A DNA stretch of 64,000 nucleotides, taken from assembly GCA_033065855.1 (NCBI GenBank), contig JAVXUO010002057.1, forward strand, positions 1 to 64,000, read 5' to 3'. The translations under genes and the position numbers were made by a program. Positions 12,037 to 22,644 of the stretch are shown here, piece after piece (the first letter of the stretch is position 1; each line of letters starts with the position of its first letter). Source of the stretch: Escallonia rubra (taxonomy: Eukaryota > Streptophyta > Magnoliopsida > Escalloniales > Escalloniaceae). The notes under the pieces are model-generated. The model did no database searches. It had not been told where the DNA came from and saw only the letters and a program-made list of their open reading frames with translations.

Positions 12037-12901
12037 ATGGTCGCTCGAAAAATGAGGAATACTCTTTTTCTCATCTACCTCGTTACTTCCCTAGGAATGG
12101 GCTTTCTTGCTGTTGAAACAAGAGGTCTACCAGGTAATCTTGTAGGTCCTTTTTCGAGTATTCTCTTGTGAAGTTTGAGTTGTGTATGTGCATTCTTAGT
12201 AAAAAAATGGTGCAATAGAAATTTCAAATTTTCTCCCACTACTCCAGAAAGGGAGGAAAAAGGTTAGTTGCCCTTTGAAGCAGCTTACAGGCTTATAGTA
12301 GTCTCTTTAGGGTGCTCCAGGTGATTTGTTTTAGACTTTCTTTCTTAAAAGGTGGCATAATACAGAGATTAGTTGTTGAGTATCTTCAATTAAGTTCTTA
12401 TTAAACCAAAATATTTCCAGTTATAACTCCTTTTGGGAGGGATGTTTCTACCCTCTGCATTTCCTTGGATAAATTGTGCACATAAATGTCCTCTAGAATT
12501 ACCATTCTAGGGGCGACTAGCAATCACTCTTTTATTGTATACTTTGTTTCAGAAATTTATACACTTCTGACTATACATCTAGTTATGCGAGTATACTAGT
12601 AAAAGAAGCGTGGATACAAACTGCTCTTTCACTTGGCCATATTACCTTCTTTTACTTTCTCCTGTCACAATTATGAAGTTCCATTTGTTACAGATTATTA
12701 GGTTTCATTTGACGATATACTCCTTGTTCATGTTCAGCAGGGGTTCCACGCAACTTAATTATGACAGATGATCCCTACGAGAGGTCCAAAAGCCCGCCAC
12801 CACCTCCAAACGTATCGCCACCAATACATAATAACATGGAGACACAAGCATACTTGCTTTTAGAAGAGTCTCCTCCCAATCCATACTCAACTGCATCCTA
12901 A
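12037..12901 (+). CDS. HypSys-like secreted proline-rich peptide precursor A (two exons)
   Basis: Exon 1 is 12037-12133 (32 codons plus one base) and ends at a GTAATC donor; exon 2 is 12741-12901, after the acceptor TTCAGCAG. A tandem acceptor 3 bases upstream would add one residue. The joined frame encodes 85 residues. The N-terminus is a hydrophobic signal peptide (NTLFLIYLVTSLGMGFLAV, residues 8-26), so the product should enter the secretory pathway. The mature part carries one motif, PYERSKSPPPPP (residues 44-55), and a conserved tail EESPPNPYSTAS (74-85). Tyr-x-Arg followed by Ser-Pro4-5 in a signal-peptide precursor resembles hydroxyproline-rich systemin (HypSys) precursors, whose prolines are hydroxylated and arabinosylated. 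It is paralogous to genes B and C but has a 607-bp intron and lacks the first peptide block. An alternative start is Met6. Assignment rests on motif similarity only. Confidence 0.7.
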
Positions 12902-13860
12902 GTTAAGTAGATCCTGCAAGACCTTTGGATTGGCTGTTTGTTCTAGTATTGTCATAGGTTTATATGCGAGTGGGCAGGATCTACCTGGAGCGGAGGAAGT
13001 TGCAACCAAACTCATGTCCTTTGGTGCCCGAAATGTAGGGTGATTAGATGACCGGTATAAAAGTGCTGATACCGAGGATCCATCAAAATGCAGTTGCGGT
13101 GCCACCATTGCTTTCGCCGTTAGTATTCCATGTTTGTGGTGTAAAGATAATAAGGAAGTACTCTAACCAGCATGTCTATACGTGAAGTTATGGTATTTGG
13201 AATGTCACATAACTCTGTAAAATATACTTGAATGTATTTGCAAATATGCGTGTACCAGAATGTGTATTAAAGTATTAATGGACTGGCTAGCTCCTCGACA
13301 GTGTTTCATATTTTGCTATTAAGATGCTACTCATTAAGCTTGTGATAATTCTGGTTGTTTCCACTTTCCAGTGGGGACGGCTCCTTTTTGTCTACGTACT
13401 GCTACGTTTGTTTGGATATATACCTTTGTTCTACAACCCGAAACTTTAAGGAGATGTGAAGTGAACCTAACAATAGAAGCAGTGACAATCAAAGATCAAA
13501 GTACAGAGGCCATAAGTGTCAGCAGTAGATAGAGATTTCCCACCTAATGTGTGAATTTAAAATTTCAGCTCATCTGGGAAAACCTGACAGAGAATAGGAA
13601 AAAGAACACCCATCTGAACAATGGAGCTGTTGCTGCTTACATTTATTCAATGACATACTGCTAAAGAAAGCTCGACCCACTATCACTTAAGAATTCTTAG
13701 ATTAAAGTGGTCGGTACCTTGGAAAATTTAACCTACGAAGGTGACAGCCAATAATACTGGTTGAGTAACATTAAGCTATCATCATTTGGAAGCAACACGT
13801 AGATAGTAGGGTTTCCAAAACTAGGAATTTAAGAGAGGATGAACCACGTATGATCATATA
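12902..13860. other. Downstream flank of peptide gene A
   Basis: Contains the presumed 3' untranslated region of gene A, followed by AT-rich sequence. Nothing else is recognised. Confidence 0.4.
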
Positions 13861-14172
13861 TGTTGAACCTAGTGTCCAACTCAAAAGCATGCTCAAGAGT
13901 AAGAGAAACCCACCAGATATAAGAACCAATCACAAATCCCATGTATTGTCGATGTGGGACTTGACACCCGCCCTCACGCAAAGTGTGGGAATAAGAGGTG
14001 CTCCTCTTGAATAAGAGGTGGTCTCGTTGGATCGAATGGGGCGGCAGGGGCCTATCTCTGATATCATGTTGAACCTGGTGTCCAACCCAAAAATATGCTC
14101 AAGAATAGGAGAAGCCCACCAGGTATAAGAACGCATCCCAAACTCCATGTATTGTCGATGTGAGACTTGATA
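13861..14172 (-). mobile_element. TRIM (miniature LTR retrotransposon), complete
   Basis: Two direct repeats of exactly 106 bp, 13861-13966 and 14067-14172, flank a 100-bp interior. Read on the minus strand the better-preserved repeat begins TGTCAAG and ends TTCAACA, the canonical TG...CA of an LTR; the other begins TATCAAG by one change. Immediately inside the 5' LTR (minus strand) is TGATATCAGAGATAGG, close to the primer-binding site TGGTATCAGAGC complementary to initiator tRNA-Met. A purine-rich GTGAGGGCGGG, a polypurine tract candidate, abuts the other LTR. Flanks ATATA and ATATG agree at four of five bases. There is no coding capacity, so mobilisation would depend on another element. The short minus-strand open frame across it is incidental. 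Confidence 0.85.
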
Positions 14173-15079
14173 ATATGAACCTCAATTAGAGGTTAACAGG
14201 GAAGGTGATTAAGACTAAAACATTTCTTGCAAATTGCAATCATTTCCTTGTTATTGCAAACAGTAGGGATTTCTGATCCAAACACCTCTGTGCGACCAAG
14301 AATTTCTTCATCTCTTGCAAATTGCAGTCGTTTCCTTGTTATTATTTCAAAGTGAAAACATGAATTTTTTGTAGCAATTGAAAGATCAAAGATGCCTAGC
14401 TAGAGAACTTACAGTTACGCAGGGTTGTATCAGATGCATCTATGTTTGTACCTTTCTTTTGAGTCCCTGTGTTTTGGGAATTTTCATTGCATTATCCAAG
14501 CTTGATTTTACGGTTAAAGATGGAGATTAGAGTTTAAAAACAAGCCAAGCTATTCGAGGTCAATATTTTTAGGCCGCTCGGTAAGAGGCGTGTTTGAGAT
14601 CTGGCTGTGCGATAACAAATCAAGCTTGAGCATATTGTGCACCTTATTGAGCTGGTTGGTGCAAGTTATGGCATCAAAAACAAAACCAGCTGAGCTCAGG
14701 CTCATCTGAAATTGGCTTGACAAGCCTAATTTACATGGATCAAGCATAAATATGATTGTCTTGGGAAATGTGTTTCCACAGCTTGCCGCAGACAACTTAT
14801 CTGTAGCAAGGTGGAAGTGATCGCGTTACAATTCTTGAAAAAAAAAATGGCACGACTTGATTACAAGATGAGAAAAAAAAGACGTTCTCTCTCTCTCTCT
14901 CTCTCCTCTGGTTTATCTGACTCTGAACCATATTCCTCCTCCCAACCTTCTTAGCCCGCAGAATTCTCCTTATAACGTTATGTATTTGATGAAAGTAGTT
15001 CGATAAACGAGAGTGAGAGTGAGAGAGAAGGAGATTGGGCTTTTTCTCATTTTTCAATCAAGTTGTGTGCTTGTTACTC

Positions 15080-15121
15080 AGAGAGAGAGAGAGAGAGAGA
15101 GAGATATATATATATATATAT
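15080..15121. repeat. Compound (GA)n(TA)n microsatellite
   Basis: About twelve GA units run directly into about eight TA units. Confidence 0.9.
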
Positions 15122-15229
15122 GGTGTGAATTTTTTTTCCCTAAACTAAAACGCTGTCGTTTTACCTTGTAGCAGATAACTTGTCTCTAGAATCGCTTTTT
15201 CCTTTGCTTATACTTAGATTTGATGTCTC

Positions 15230-15420
15230 AACGAACGGTTTTTTTTAGTGGTTGTTAAATATTTCCAGCGACAATTAATTGTCGTTTAATATTTTTAGTG
15301 ACTTTTATTTAGTGATGCTAAAAAAGTGATGTTAAAAGTTGTCGCTAAAAGTGTTAATAGAAAAGTCACTAGAAACATTTAGCGACTATTAATTATCACT
15401 ATATAAGAGGTTGGAGGAAG
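15230..15420. repeat. MITE-like AT-rich repeat with TTTAGCGAC motifs
   Basis: The segment contains the palindrome CGACAATTAATTGTCG and several copies in both orientations of a TTTAG(C/T)GAC word. A related stretch with the same order of words (tcact...ATTTAGCGATTATT...TATCACTAT) occurs near 56220-56285, so this is a dispersed repeat. Family and exact ends are unknown. Confidence 0.5.
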
Positions 15421-15684
15421 ATTCCTACAAATAGAATAGCAGCCAAAGTTTGTTCTTTTCCTATTTCAACTTATTAAAACTTGAGACTGAACTGGTATTA
15501 TAAGTATGAAAACAAAAGTATAACAAATAATTGCACTGCCTTTGGAAAACGTCGTAGTAGCGTTGGCACTAGTGTTTCCCTAGCCCATATATAGTACTAG
15601 TAGGAAATAAAAAAAGTTCTAAACAAAGCAGCACGAAAGCCAAATCTATTCACCATCTCCTACACGCGAGAGTTGAGAAGACTT

Positions 15685-15966
15685 GACTGATCAAGTCTAC
15701 CTATCAGATAGTATTATGTTATTTCTCGTGGGATTACTATAAGCTTGGAATCAAACCCAAGTGCTAAAATCAACACGCGCAGCTAGTAGAACTGCAAGAT
15801 TGACCACATAACAAGTCTAAGGACTCTCCATTGGCCCGACTCTTTCACACTTACGTCAAACATATCATGCATAATGTTACCTACTATAAACTAGCCTTTC
15901 AAGAGCCATTATAAATGTACACCAGACTAGATCCTTCCAATTGCATCTCAAGAGAACTGAGAAAAC
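15685..15966 (+). promoter_or_regulatory. Promoter region of peptide gene B
   Basis: TATA-like sequences lie at about 15883 (CTATAAAC) and 15909 (TTATAAAT); the second is about 58 bases before the ATG. Words are shared with the gene C promoter in the same order: TGATCAAGTCTAC, TTTCTCGTGGGATTA, GATTGACC...CCACAT, ATGTTACCTACT and TAGATCCTTC. This shows that the duplication that made B and C included the promoter, so similar expression is expected. Confidence 0.65.
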
Positions 15967-16299
15967 ATGAAGGTCACGGTGCTGATAGCTCTCTTTCTCA
16001 TACCATTCTTTGCTGATTTTCTTGGGACTCAAGCGAGGATTTTTCCCCGTGATGTTCATGAGATGAACTATGATAATTTAAGCGCGAAAATTCTCGCAAG
16101 AATAACGTGGCATAGTTACCAGAGGAACCCGAGTCCACCGCCGCCGTCTCCGAAGTCTGCACCACCAAGCAGGCAGGTAGCCGTGAATACTGATTATGGA
16201 AGAGCAGCAAAGGCACCACCTCCACCCCCAAATGGATCACCGGGGAGCCGCCCGTTGTTCGAAGAGTCGCCTCCAAATCCCTACCTGGCCTCAGCCTGA
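15967..16299 (+). CDS. HypSys-like secreted proline-rich peptide precursor B
   Basis: A single-exon frame of 110 residues. Residues 1-23 form a signal peptide (VTVLIALFLIPFFADFLG, likely cleavage after GTQA). Two proline-rich blocks follow: HSYQRNPSPPPPSP at 49-62 and TDYGRAAKAPPPPPNG at 75-90. The tail is FEESPPNPYLASA. Tomato HypSys peptides have a Arg-His-Asp-Tyr or Tyr start followed by Ser/Thr-Pro4, and their precursors carry several such peptides after a signal sequence; gene C matches that pattern closely and B is its duplicate. The first block here has Ser-Tyr instead of Asp-Tyr. If the family assignment holds, the peptides would be hydroxylated and glycosylated apoplastic signals in wound or defence responses. 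No intron is needed. A truncated LINE sits about 50 bp past the stop and may alter the 3' end of the transcript. The alternative, a generic proline-rich cell wall protein, is less likely given its small size and tyrosine motifs. Confidence 0.8.
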   Translation: MKVTVLIALFLIPFFADFLGTQARIFPRDVHEMNYDNLSAKILARITWHSYQRNPSPPPPSPKSAPPSRQVAVNTDYGRAAKAPPPPPNGSPGSRPLFEESPPNPYLASA

Positions 16300-16348
16300 G
16301 CTGTTTTTATATATAGACGTGTAGTGCATTATTCTGTAACTTTCTTCC

Positions 16349-18178
16349 TTTTTTTTTTTTTTGATAACAGGGTTATATATAAATACTAGAGTTAAACAAT
16401 TACAACCAAGTTCCGATTATCTTCCAACTTAGACAACAAAAAGGAAGAGGATGGAACAAAGCCAAAAAGGTCGTAAGCAAAAGCGTTTGCTGCAAGGTTG
16501 TGAACTGCCCGGTTCATATCTCTAGGAGTGTGCATAGCTTCCTAGCATGGGATCTTGGCCTAGAGAGCATGAATTTCAAGAATGGTAGCTCTACATCTCC
16601 AGGGAATGCAGAGGAGGTGGTTTGTAATGAGGTTAACAATTGTTTCAGCATCTCCTTCCAAAATCACGAAGTTCTTCTTTAGTTCCACCGCTTTTCGAAT
16701 GGCCATCAGCGCTGCGAGAGCCTCTGCTTCCTCAGCATTCCCACATTGGGCTTTTGCAGTGTACCCAAATTCACAACTACCATTCTCATTCCTACAGATC
16801 ATTGCCAAGCTTGCCTCCGAGCCTCTAAAGGCCGCATCGAAATTAATCTTAATCCAACCAAAGGGTGGTGGTGACCAACACCTGGAACCACACCTAGCTG
16901 GGTTAGATTTGCTGAATGCTTCAACTAGCTCATGAGTTTCTTTGTTGATTGATTCTGCCAATCGTAACACATTGATGCCAAAATCTTCATGAATCACTTT
17001 GTTACGATGGAACCAAACAAGATCCATAAGGGTAGCTACAAAAATAGAATACTCCTTTTGGTCATTCACTGATAATCCCGGGCATTCAAGCATTGCCATC
17101 AACCAGTCAGCAGGACGAGATGATGGTTGAGGAGGTCTGAATCCCAATCTCGATTTGAGCCATAAAAGACGCGAGACGCTGCATTCAATGAATAAGTGAG
17201 AGGTTGTTTCTGGGATATCGCCACACATAGGGCACATGTTGTTCGGCGATTCGGATGGAGGATTCAGAATCGGTTTGGTTGGTAAAATGCTCCAAGCTAT
17301 CCTCCAGATGAGGATTTTATGCCTCTCTCTGATTTTTTCTTTCCATAGTTTTTTCCAAAAGAGATGAGGGAATCCAGCATTATGAGTGAACTTCTGTTTG
17401 TTTGCTTCCAAGTATGCTGATTTCGTGGTGAAGAAACCTGAGCGGTTTGGGGTCCAAGCTATCAAATCTTGGGTTTGCTGAGTTGGAAGCCGAATTTTCA
17501 TGATCAAGTCCACAGTTTCGCTGTCAAAAAGATTTCGGAGTTTGGGAGTAATCCATTCCTTAGTGCTTGCTGAAAAAAGATCTGCCACCATGTTGATGTC
17601 AAGGCCTAGACTGGAAGAGTGAGCCTTTTTGAAGCCGTCCGGGGATGGTATCCATGGATCCTGCCATATGTTTTTCGAACGACCGTCGCCTATGATAACT
17701 CCCAGGCCGCTTTTGAGAGTTGGTTGAGTTCTACAAACGCCTTTCCAGAGCCAAGAGGAGTTTGATTTTGCTTTGTGATCAAGAAAGGGTGTGCCTCTAA
17801 GGTATTTTGAATTCATGATTTGCACCCATGTAGACGAAGGATTTGTTAAGACCATCCAGCCGATTTTGGCAATAAGCGCTAGGTTAACCTCATGCATGCG
17901 CTTGAATCCGAGACCCCCCCGTAGATTTTGGCGTGCAAATGGCATCCCAAGCTTTAGGGAAAAATTTCCTTCCTCCATCATCTTTCGAACCCCACCAGAA
18001 GTTTCTGAATTTTTTGTCGAGAAGATTCGACAGATTCATCGGAAGAAGAAATGTGGACATTGTGTAAGTGGGGATAGCCATTGCAACCGACTTGATGAGG
18101 GTCGCTCTTCCGGCGAAGGATAGGACTTTTGACTTCCAGCTCGCAAGTCTTTTATCAATTCTGTCGAAGCTTGGTCAC
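16349..18178 (-). mobile_element. 5'-truncated LINE with frameshift and stops
   Basis: The minus strand encodes the C-terminal part of a plant LINE polyprotein: the end of reverse transcriptase (KRLASWKSKVLSFAGRATLI near 18150-18080), FWWGS, a connecting region, a zinc-knuckle-like zf-RVT segment with CPMCG...H...C near 17240, and an RNase H domain (KINFDAAFRGS, EAEALAA, EGDAET). A T run at 16349-16362 is the poly(A) tail. Above about 18178 the frame meets a stop and similarity ends, so the copy is 5'-truncated. An 8-base C run near 17911-17918 marks a frameshift between frames 17890-18081 and 16560-17981. Two stops interrupt the RNase H end, and its last Asp is Asn. The copy is dead. It lies directly downstream of peptide gene B. 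Confidence 0.9.
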
Positions 18179-18179
18179 T

Positions 18180-20400
18180 ATTATCTACGTGCAATCGTAG
18201 TGAATACCATGTCAGTAGATTTACGTAATTTATACACTATGGTGTGACAACAGTAATGAGCCATATGAGGTGACTAGAGACCCAACTGGTCTATATGTGC
18301 AGTGCTGCTTTCCCTGCCTACCTGCACGTCAACTAGTGTTGTCTGAAGGGTAACCCCCACATGCATTCCTACCTAAGCCTCAACTCGAGCTGTTAAACTG
18401 AATGCATCTGAAATATAAAGACCTATGTGTATCATTGTCTTTCTAATCTGTCAACATTCGTGTTCATAAGCTAAGGCCTAGATAGCTTACTACAACATGG
18501 CAAGATTAACTCATGCACTCTGTTCATAGACAAAATCAAAGGCCTTTCTTTCTTTCTTTCTTTCTTTCTTTTTTTTTTTTTTTTTTCCTGTGGGTAAGAA
18601 CTCTACCAACCATATCGTTAACAAGGAAGCAGTAGAAGATAGAGTACAATAAAACAACTAACATGTGACTGCTCACCCCACAACGTAACCCCAAATAAGG
18701 AGCTGCATATATAGTTAAATCTCCTGGCCTTGAATTTTTGAGAGCGGCTAAAGAATAATCGACCTTAACTCTGAAAAAGTTGTACCGGGAATCATAAAAA
18801 ATTAGCGCGCCCTTACTTGAATCAAGATATATTAATGAAAAGTATGGACAATAACCCTGTCCTGGTGATACCCATCAAGAATTGCAAAACAAACAAGATC
18901 GACAACGGCTCCGTTTGGTAAAACTTATGAGTTTTAAGTTTTAAGTTTTGGTTTTTATTTTGGGACCACCACCACCCTCCCACCAACGGCAGCCACCCTC
19001 TCACCGATGGTAGCCATCGCCCACCGCCATTGCCCACCGCCGGCGACTGCCGGTGGCTGGCAGCCACCACCTACCACCGCATGCGGCCGGCCACCGCCAC
19101 CGCAAACCACCACCAAAGAAAAAACTCAAAATAAAAACTGGGTAATCAAACACCCATTTGTTTTTGTAAAAAAAAAAAAGTTAAACTGATTTTAATTTTT
19201 GTTTTTTTGGAAACAGAAAACTAAAACTGGAAGTGTTACCAAACACTACCTAAACATACCATAAACCAAATCAAGAAACAAATTAACTGTACACAAACAA
19301 GATAAACCTGCCACTTAGCAACCAAATAAACTTGCCACGACTAACTCCACCTATTAGCAACAACCAAATAAACCCAACAAAGTCAACACATCCTTCTGAA
19401 CATGACACATGTCCAACCAAGACCCATGCCCCAAGACCACACAACACGCGACCATACATGCCCACTTGCATTAGCGCCCATCATCACCACTGGCCGACCG
19501 TCGCGGTGAAAACTCCCACCACTAATATTGTAGCACACCAACTTCGCCCGCCTCTGAACATCACCCCTGAACCGAACTAAACTCTTACCCTTTTGACTTC
19601 CACAAAACAATCACCACCACAAAAACTACCACTACACCTCTCGATGCCAAACCGCCACACATCGACGCCCAACAACCCTACCAACAAAGTCCTTCAAAAA
19701 TCTCCCATCGATGCAGCGATACCAGCCATCGCCAAATCCGTCTCAACAAACCTTTTATAAAAATGGGATGAGGGGGAAGACAACCCCAATAATAATAATA
19801 AAAAAAATCCTTTTGAACATACTCACTTACCATCTCCAACCAGCGGCAACACCATCCCCACTAATCCAGATGGAGATCCAACCCTTTCGGCTAGCTATTT
19901 AGCCCACCACAAGCACACGAGTAACCCATCACAACGGTACACGGTAGCATTCAACCATAATCGCAACAACAGATCAAGCACTGCAAGATCTCAGCCATAA
20001 CGAGGCCCAAAGCTAAAAATTTAAAACACGCTCATAAAAAAAGTCAAACATACCAAAGACGCGCCCCTAGATTACTGGGCCACCACACACTGAGGAGGTG
20101 ACGGAGGACGGAGGATGGAAGAGGGAGGCTAAATCGTCGGGAGAAGGGGTGTCGCAAAAAGTCCTATAGTAATTGTCTAGGCCGCTAAGAAGATAATGTG
20201 TATCATTAAAGTTAGTACCAGCAAGGCAATACCAAACTTAATTCGATATTTAGCATTTTTGATACACGATACTTGTATCCAAGGGCTCACGCGAGATGGG
20301 CAACGAGCGCCTTTTCTTTCTAGAGATGCAAGATTCAATTCTCCTCTCTCTAATCGTTGCAATAGAAAAAACGTGAACCTTGAAAAGTGTGGCACATTCC
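18180..20400. other. Repeat-rich spacer between peptide genes B and C
   Basis: No gene is supported. It contains a (CTTT)n/poly(T) tract at about 18548-18588, a MITE-like element at 18907-19250, and a strongly A/C-rich stretch from about 19250 to 20050 in which short open frames arise by composition. Confidence 0.45.
18907..19250. mobile_element. MITE-like element with GTTTGGTAA termini
   Basis: The left end GGCTCCGTTTGGTAAAACT and the complement of the right end GGTAGTGTTTGGTAACACT match at most positions. Subterminal regions rich in AAGTTTT and its complement also mirror each other. The centre is a C-rich block of CCACC and GCCACC words. No matching target duplication was found, so the exact ends and the superfamily are uncertain. 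Confidence 0.55.
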
Positions 20401-20753
20401 CCGATTGATCAAGTCTACAATCATATTCTTTCTCGTGGGATTAAACTAAGCCTATAGACTAACTTAATTCCGAAAATCAACATCTCCCACTAGATCTATA
20501 TATGAGATTGACCGACCACATGAGAACCAGTTGGTTCAACACCTGAAGTAGTAGCCTTTCCCACTTAGCTCTGACTTTCAATCATTTACCATTCTTTGTT
20601 GACAGGAGATTATTTAACTACGAAACAGAAAGAATGTAATAGTAGTATATAGCAAGCATGATGTTACCTACTTCAACTACCTCTTTCAAGTGGCTCTATA
20701 AATATAGACAAACTCTAGTAGATCCTTCATTTTCACCTTCACAATAGTGAAGA
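20400..20753 (+). promoter_or_regulatory. Promoter region of peptide gene C
   Basis: A clear TATA box, CTATAAATATA, lies at 20695-20705, about 50 bases before the ATG at 20754. Blocks listed for gene B recur here in the same order, showing a duplicated promoter. Confidence 0.7.
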
Positions 20754-21107
20754 ATGAAGGTGATCACAGTGGTGATAACCTTTTTTCTCGTGCCATTTTT
20801 GGCTGAGTTGCTGGGAACTCAAGCAAGAGTTTTACCTGGTGATGTTCTTGTGATGAGCTATGACGATATGAGCTCGAGAGTTTTGGCAAGAATAACGAGG
20901 CATGATTACGAAAGGAGCCAGAGCCCGCCGCCGCCTTCTCCAACACCAGCAACACCAAGTGGACAGATATCAGTGAGTAGTACTGCTGATTATGAACGAA
21001 CACCAAGGTCACCACCTCCGCCACCAAGTGGATCGACGCCTACCCACCCGGTCGTTGCAGTGTTACCTAAAGTGCCACCCCCAAATTCCTATGAAGCCTC
21101 CATCTGA
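20754..21107 (+). CDS. HypSys-like secreted proline-rich peptide precursor C
   Basis: A single-exon frame of 117 residues. The signal peptide covers residues 1-24 (ITVVITFFLVPFLAELLG, then GTQA). The first peptide block is RHDYERSQSPPPPSP at 49-63, the second ADYERTPRSPPPPPSGS at 79-95, and the tail is PPPNSYEASI. The first block, Arg-His-Asp-Tyr followed by Ser-Pro4, closely matches the form of tomato HypSys II, which is why I read this cluster as HypSys-like. Asp-Tyr is also the recognition start of tyrosine sulphotransferase, so sulphation is possible. Gene C aligns with gene B along its whole length, including the leader ARV/ILPG-D and LARIT before block 1, so they are tandem duplicates about 4.8 kb apart. 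Function is inferred from motif likeness only. Confidence 0.8.
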   Translation: MKVITVVITFFLVPFLAELLGTQARVLPGDVLVMSYDDMSSRVLARITRHDYERSQSPPPPSPTPATPSGQISVSSTADYERTPRSPPPPPSGSTPTHPVVAVLPKVPPPNSYEASI

Positions 21108-22644
21108 GCAATGCATGTCAATGTGATGGAGATGTGTAGTGCAATCTTGCTACTTTATTCCTTGCTGGTAATTATGAATTGTGTTCGTAGTTTATTGAGT
21201 ATCATGCATTAAACGAAGTTCAGCTCATAGAATGGTAATTTGTGCATGATTAGACGATGTTTTGCTGCTGTTAATCCAACCTTCTGGACGTGTTGTGCAT
21301 TCCAGTTTGTGAGCAAAGCTTCAGCTTGAAGAAAGCTTTATTAAATTCAATCTCTTAGGAGCCCAATGACAAATTCGGTATTTGGACTTTTTCGGCATGA
21401 GTAACAACGGGAGTTAGAGAATTAATGAAGAACTTTGTCATTGAATCAGAAATAATTCGGTGGAATAACAAAGTTCGTACGGTAAATCGAGAATGATTCG
21501 ATAATTAATCATTCAGGTTACAATACTTTTAAGTATATGAAATCTATAACTCTATAATTGAATTGAAAAAAATGTAAGAATTCTTTCTCTCTTTTAAGTG
21601 ATGGGCAAAAGAAAATTGAGAAAGAATATATGGCTAATGGAATATAATGGTTAATTGAATTTATATTTACTTTTGCTGAAATTAAAAAGTGTCATATGGT
21701 GGTGTGGTGGTACAACTCTGTGCTAACAGTCAAAGTCACCCGACACCGGAGGAATGTCGTGCTACTATCACTTTTCAAGTAAAAAAGAAGAATTATAACT
21801 CACGTTATATTTGTAAACATTGGGATAAATTGGGATAAATCGTCAATATTTCGCTTCTATTATTACTATGCATAGGAGTCCAAGCGAGTAGCCCATCCAG
21901 TATTCATAGCCTGCAATAGTGTCAGGGTCCAGGAACGCATATGCCAGGATTTGATGGCCTCATTAGAAACCCAATAAACAATAGGTCACTGTGACATTAC
22001 AGCGGCGGCGCCTCTTGGAATGAACATATCCCTGCAACCACTCTCGCGGAATAAGCCTTTTAAACTGCCAATTCGCCAGAAGAAAATCACAGCTCTTAAA
22101 CGAGAAGATGGATTTGATTAGCTTTTTGAGAAATTTTCAAAAGGATCTCTTGCGGGAATGATTTGGAAGATCCAAAACCCCCGATGTTATCCACGGCTGG
22201 TGAGAACAATGTCTGGTGGCGATTGATCGAGGCGCTGGGCAGTTTGTTTGGTGGAGGCACCGGCCGAAGTTGCTCGCTAGTTACTGAAAGTGGCCGGCGA
22301 CTAGCGATCACATAACAGCCACTGAGGTGTTGGGCGATGGCGCTCGGTGAAGGCGTGGCCGAAGTTGATTGCCGGTGACTGAATCCATGGCTGACAGTGG
22401 GGTTGCCATGAGGTGGGAGTGGTGCCGCCACTCTACGACCGGCTGCTGTCTCCCTTCCTTTATATTCTCTATCTCTTTCTCTCAAACTCTTTTTTTTTGT
22501 TCTCTCGTTTTAATTTTAACACAAGCTGATTTTTTTCCTTTTTTTTTTCAAATCTTGTTATCTTTTTTCAACAAATTTCTCTTTGCCATCTAAAAATAGC
22601 CAAACAAAGATTCACACTTCGTTTCCCTTTGTTCTTTATACACC

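Larger units (their letters stand above)
14173..15966. other. Intergenic region with microsatellites and peptide gene B promoter
   Basis: No gene apart from the promoter of gene B at the right end. It holds (CT)n at 14886-14904, adjoining (GA)n and (TA)n runs at 15080-15121, and an AT-rich palindromic stretch at 15230-15420. From about 15685 onward the sequence resembles that upstream of gene C. Confidence 0.5.

Noticed and set aside
22096-22485. 129-codon minus-strand frame
   Set aside because: It runs through a GC-rich low-complexity block with no domain, signal peptide or splice context, and similar blocks recur nearby.
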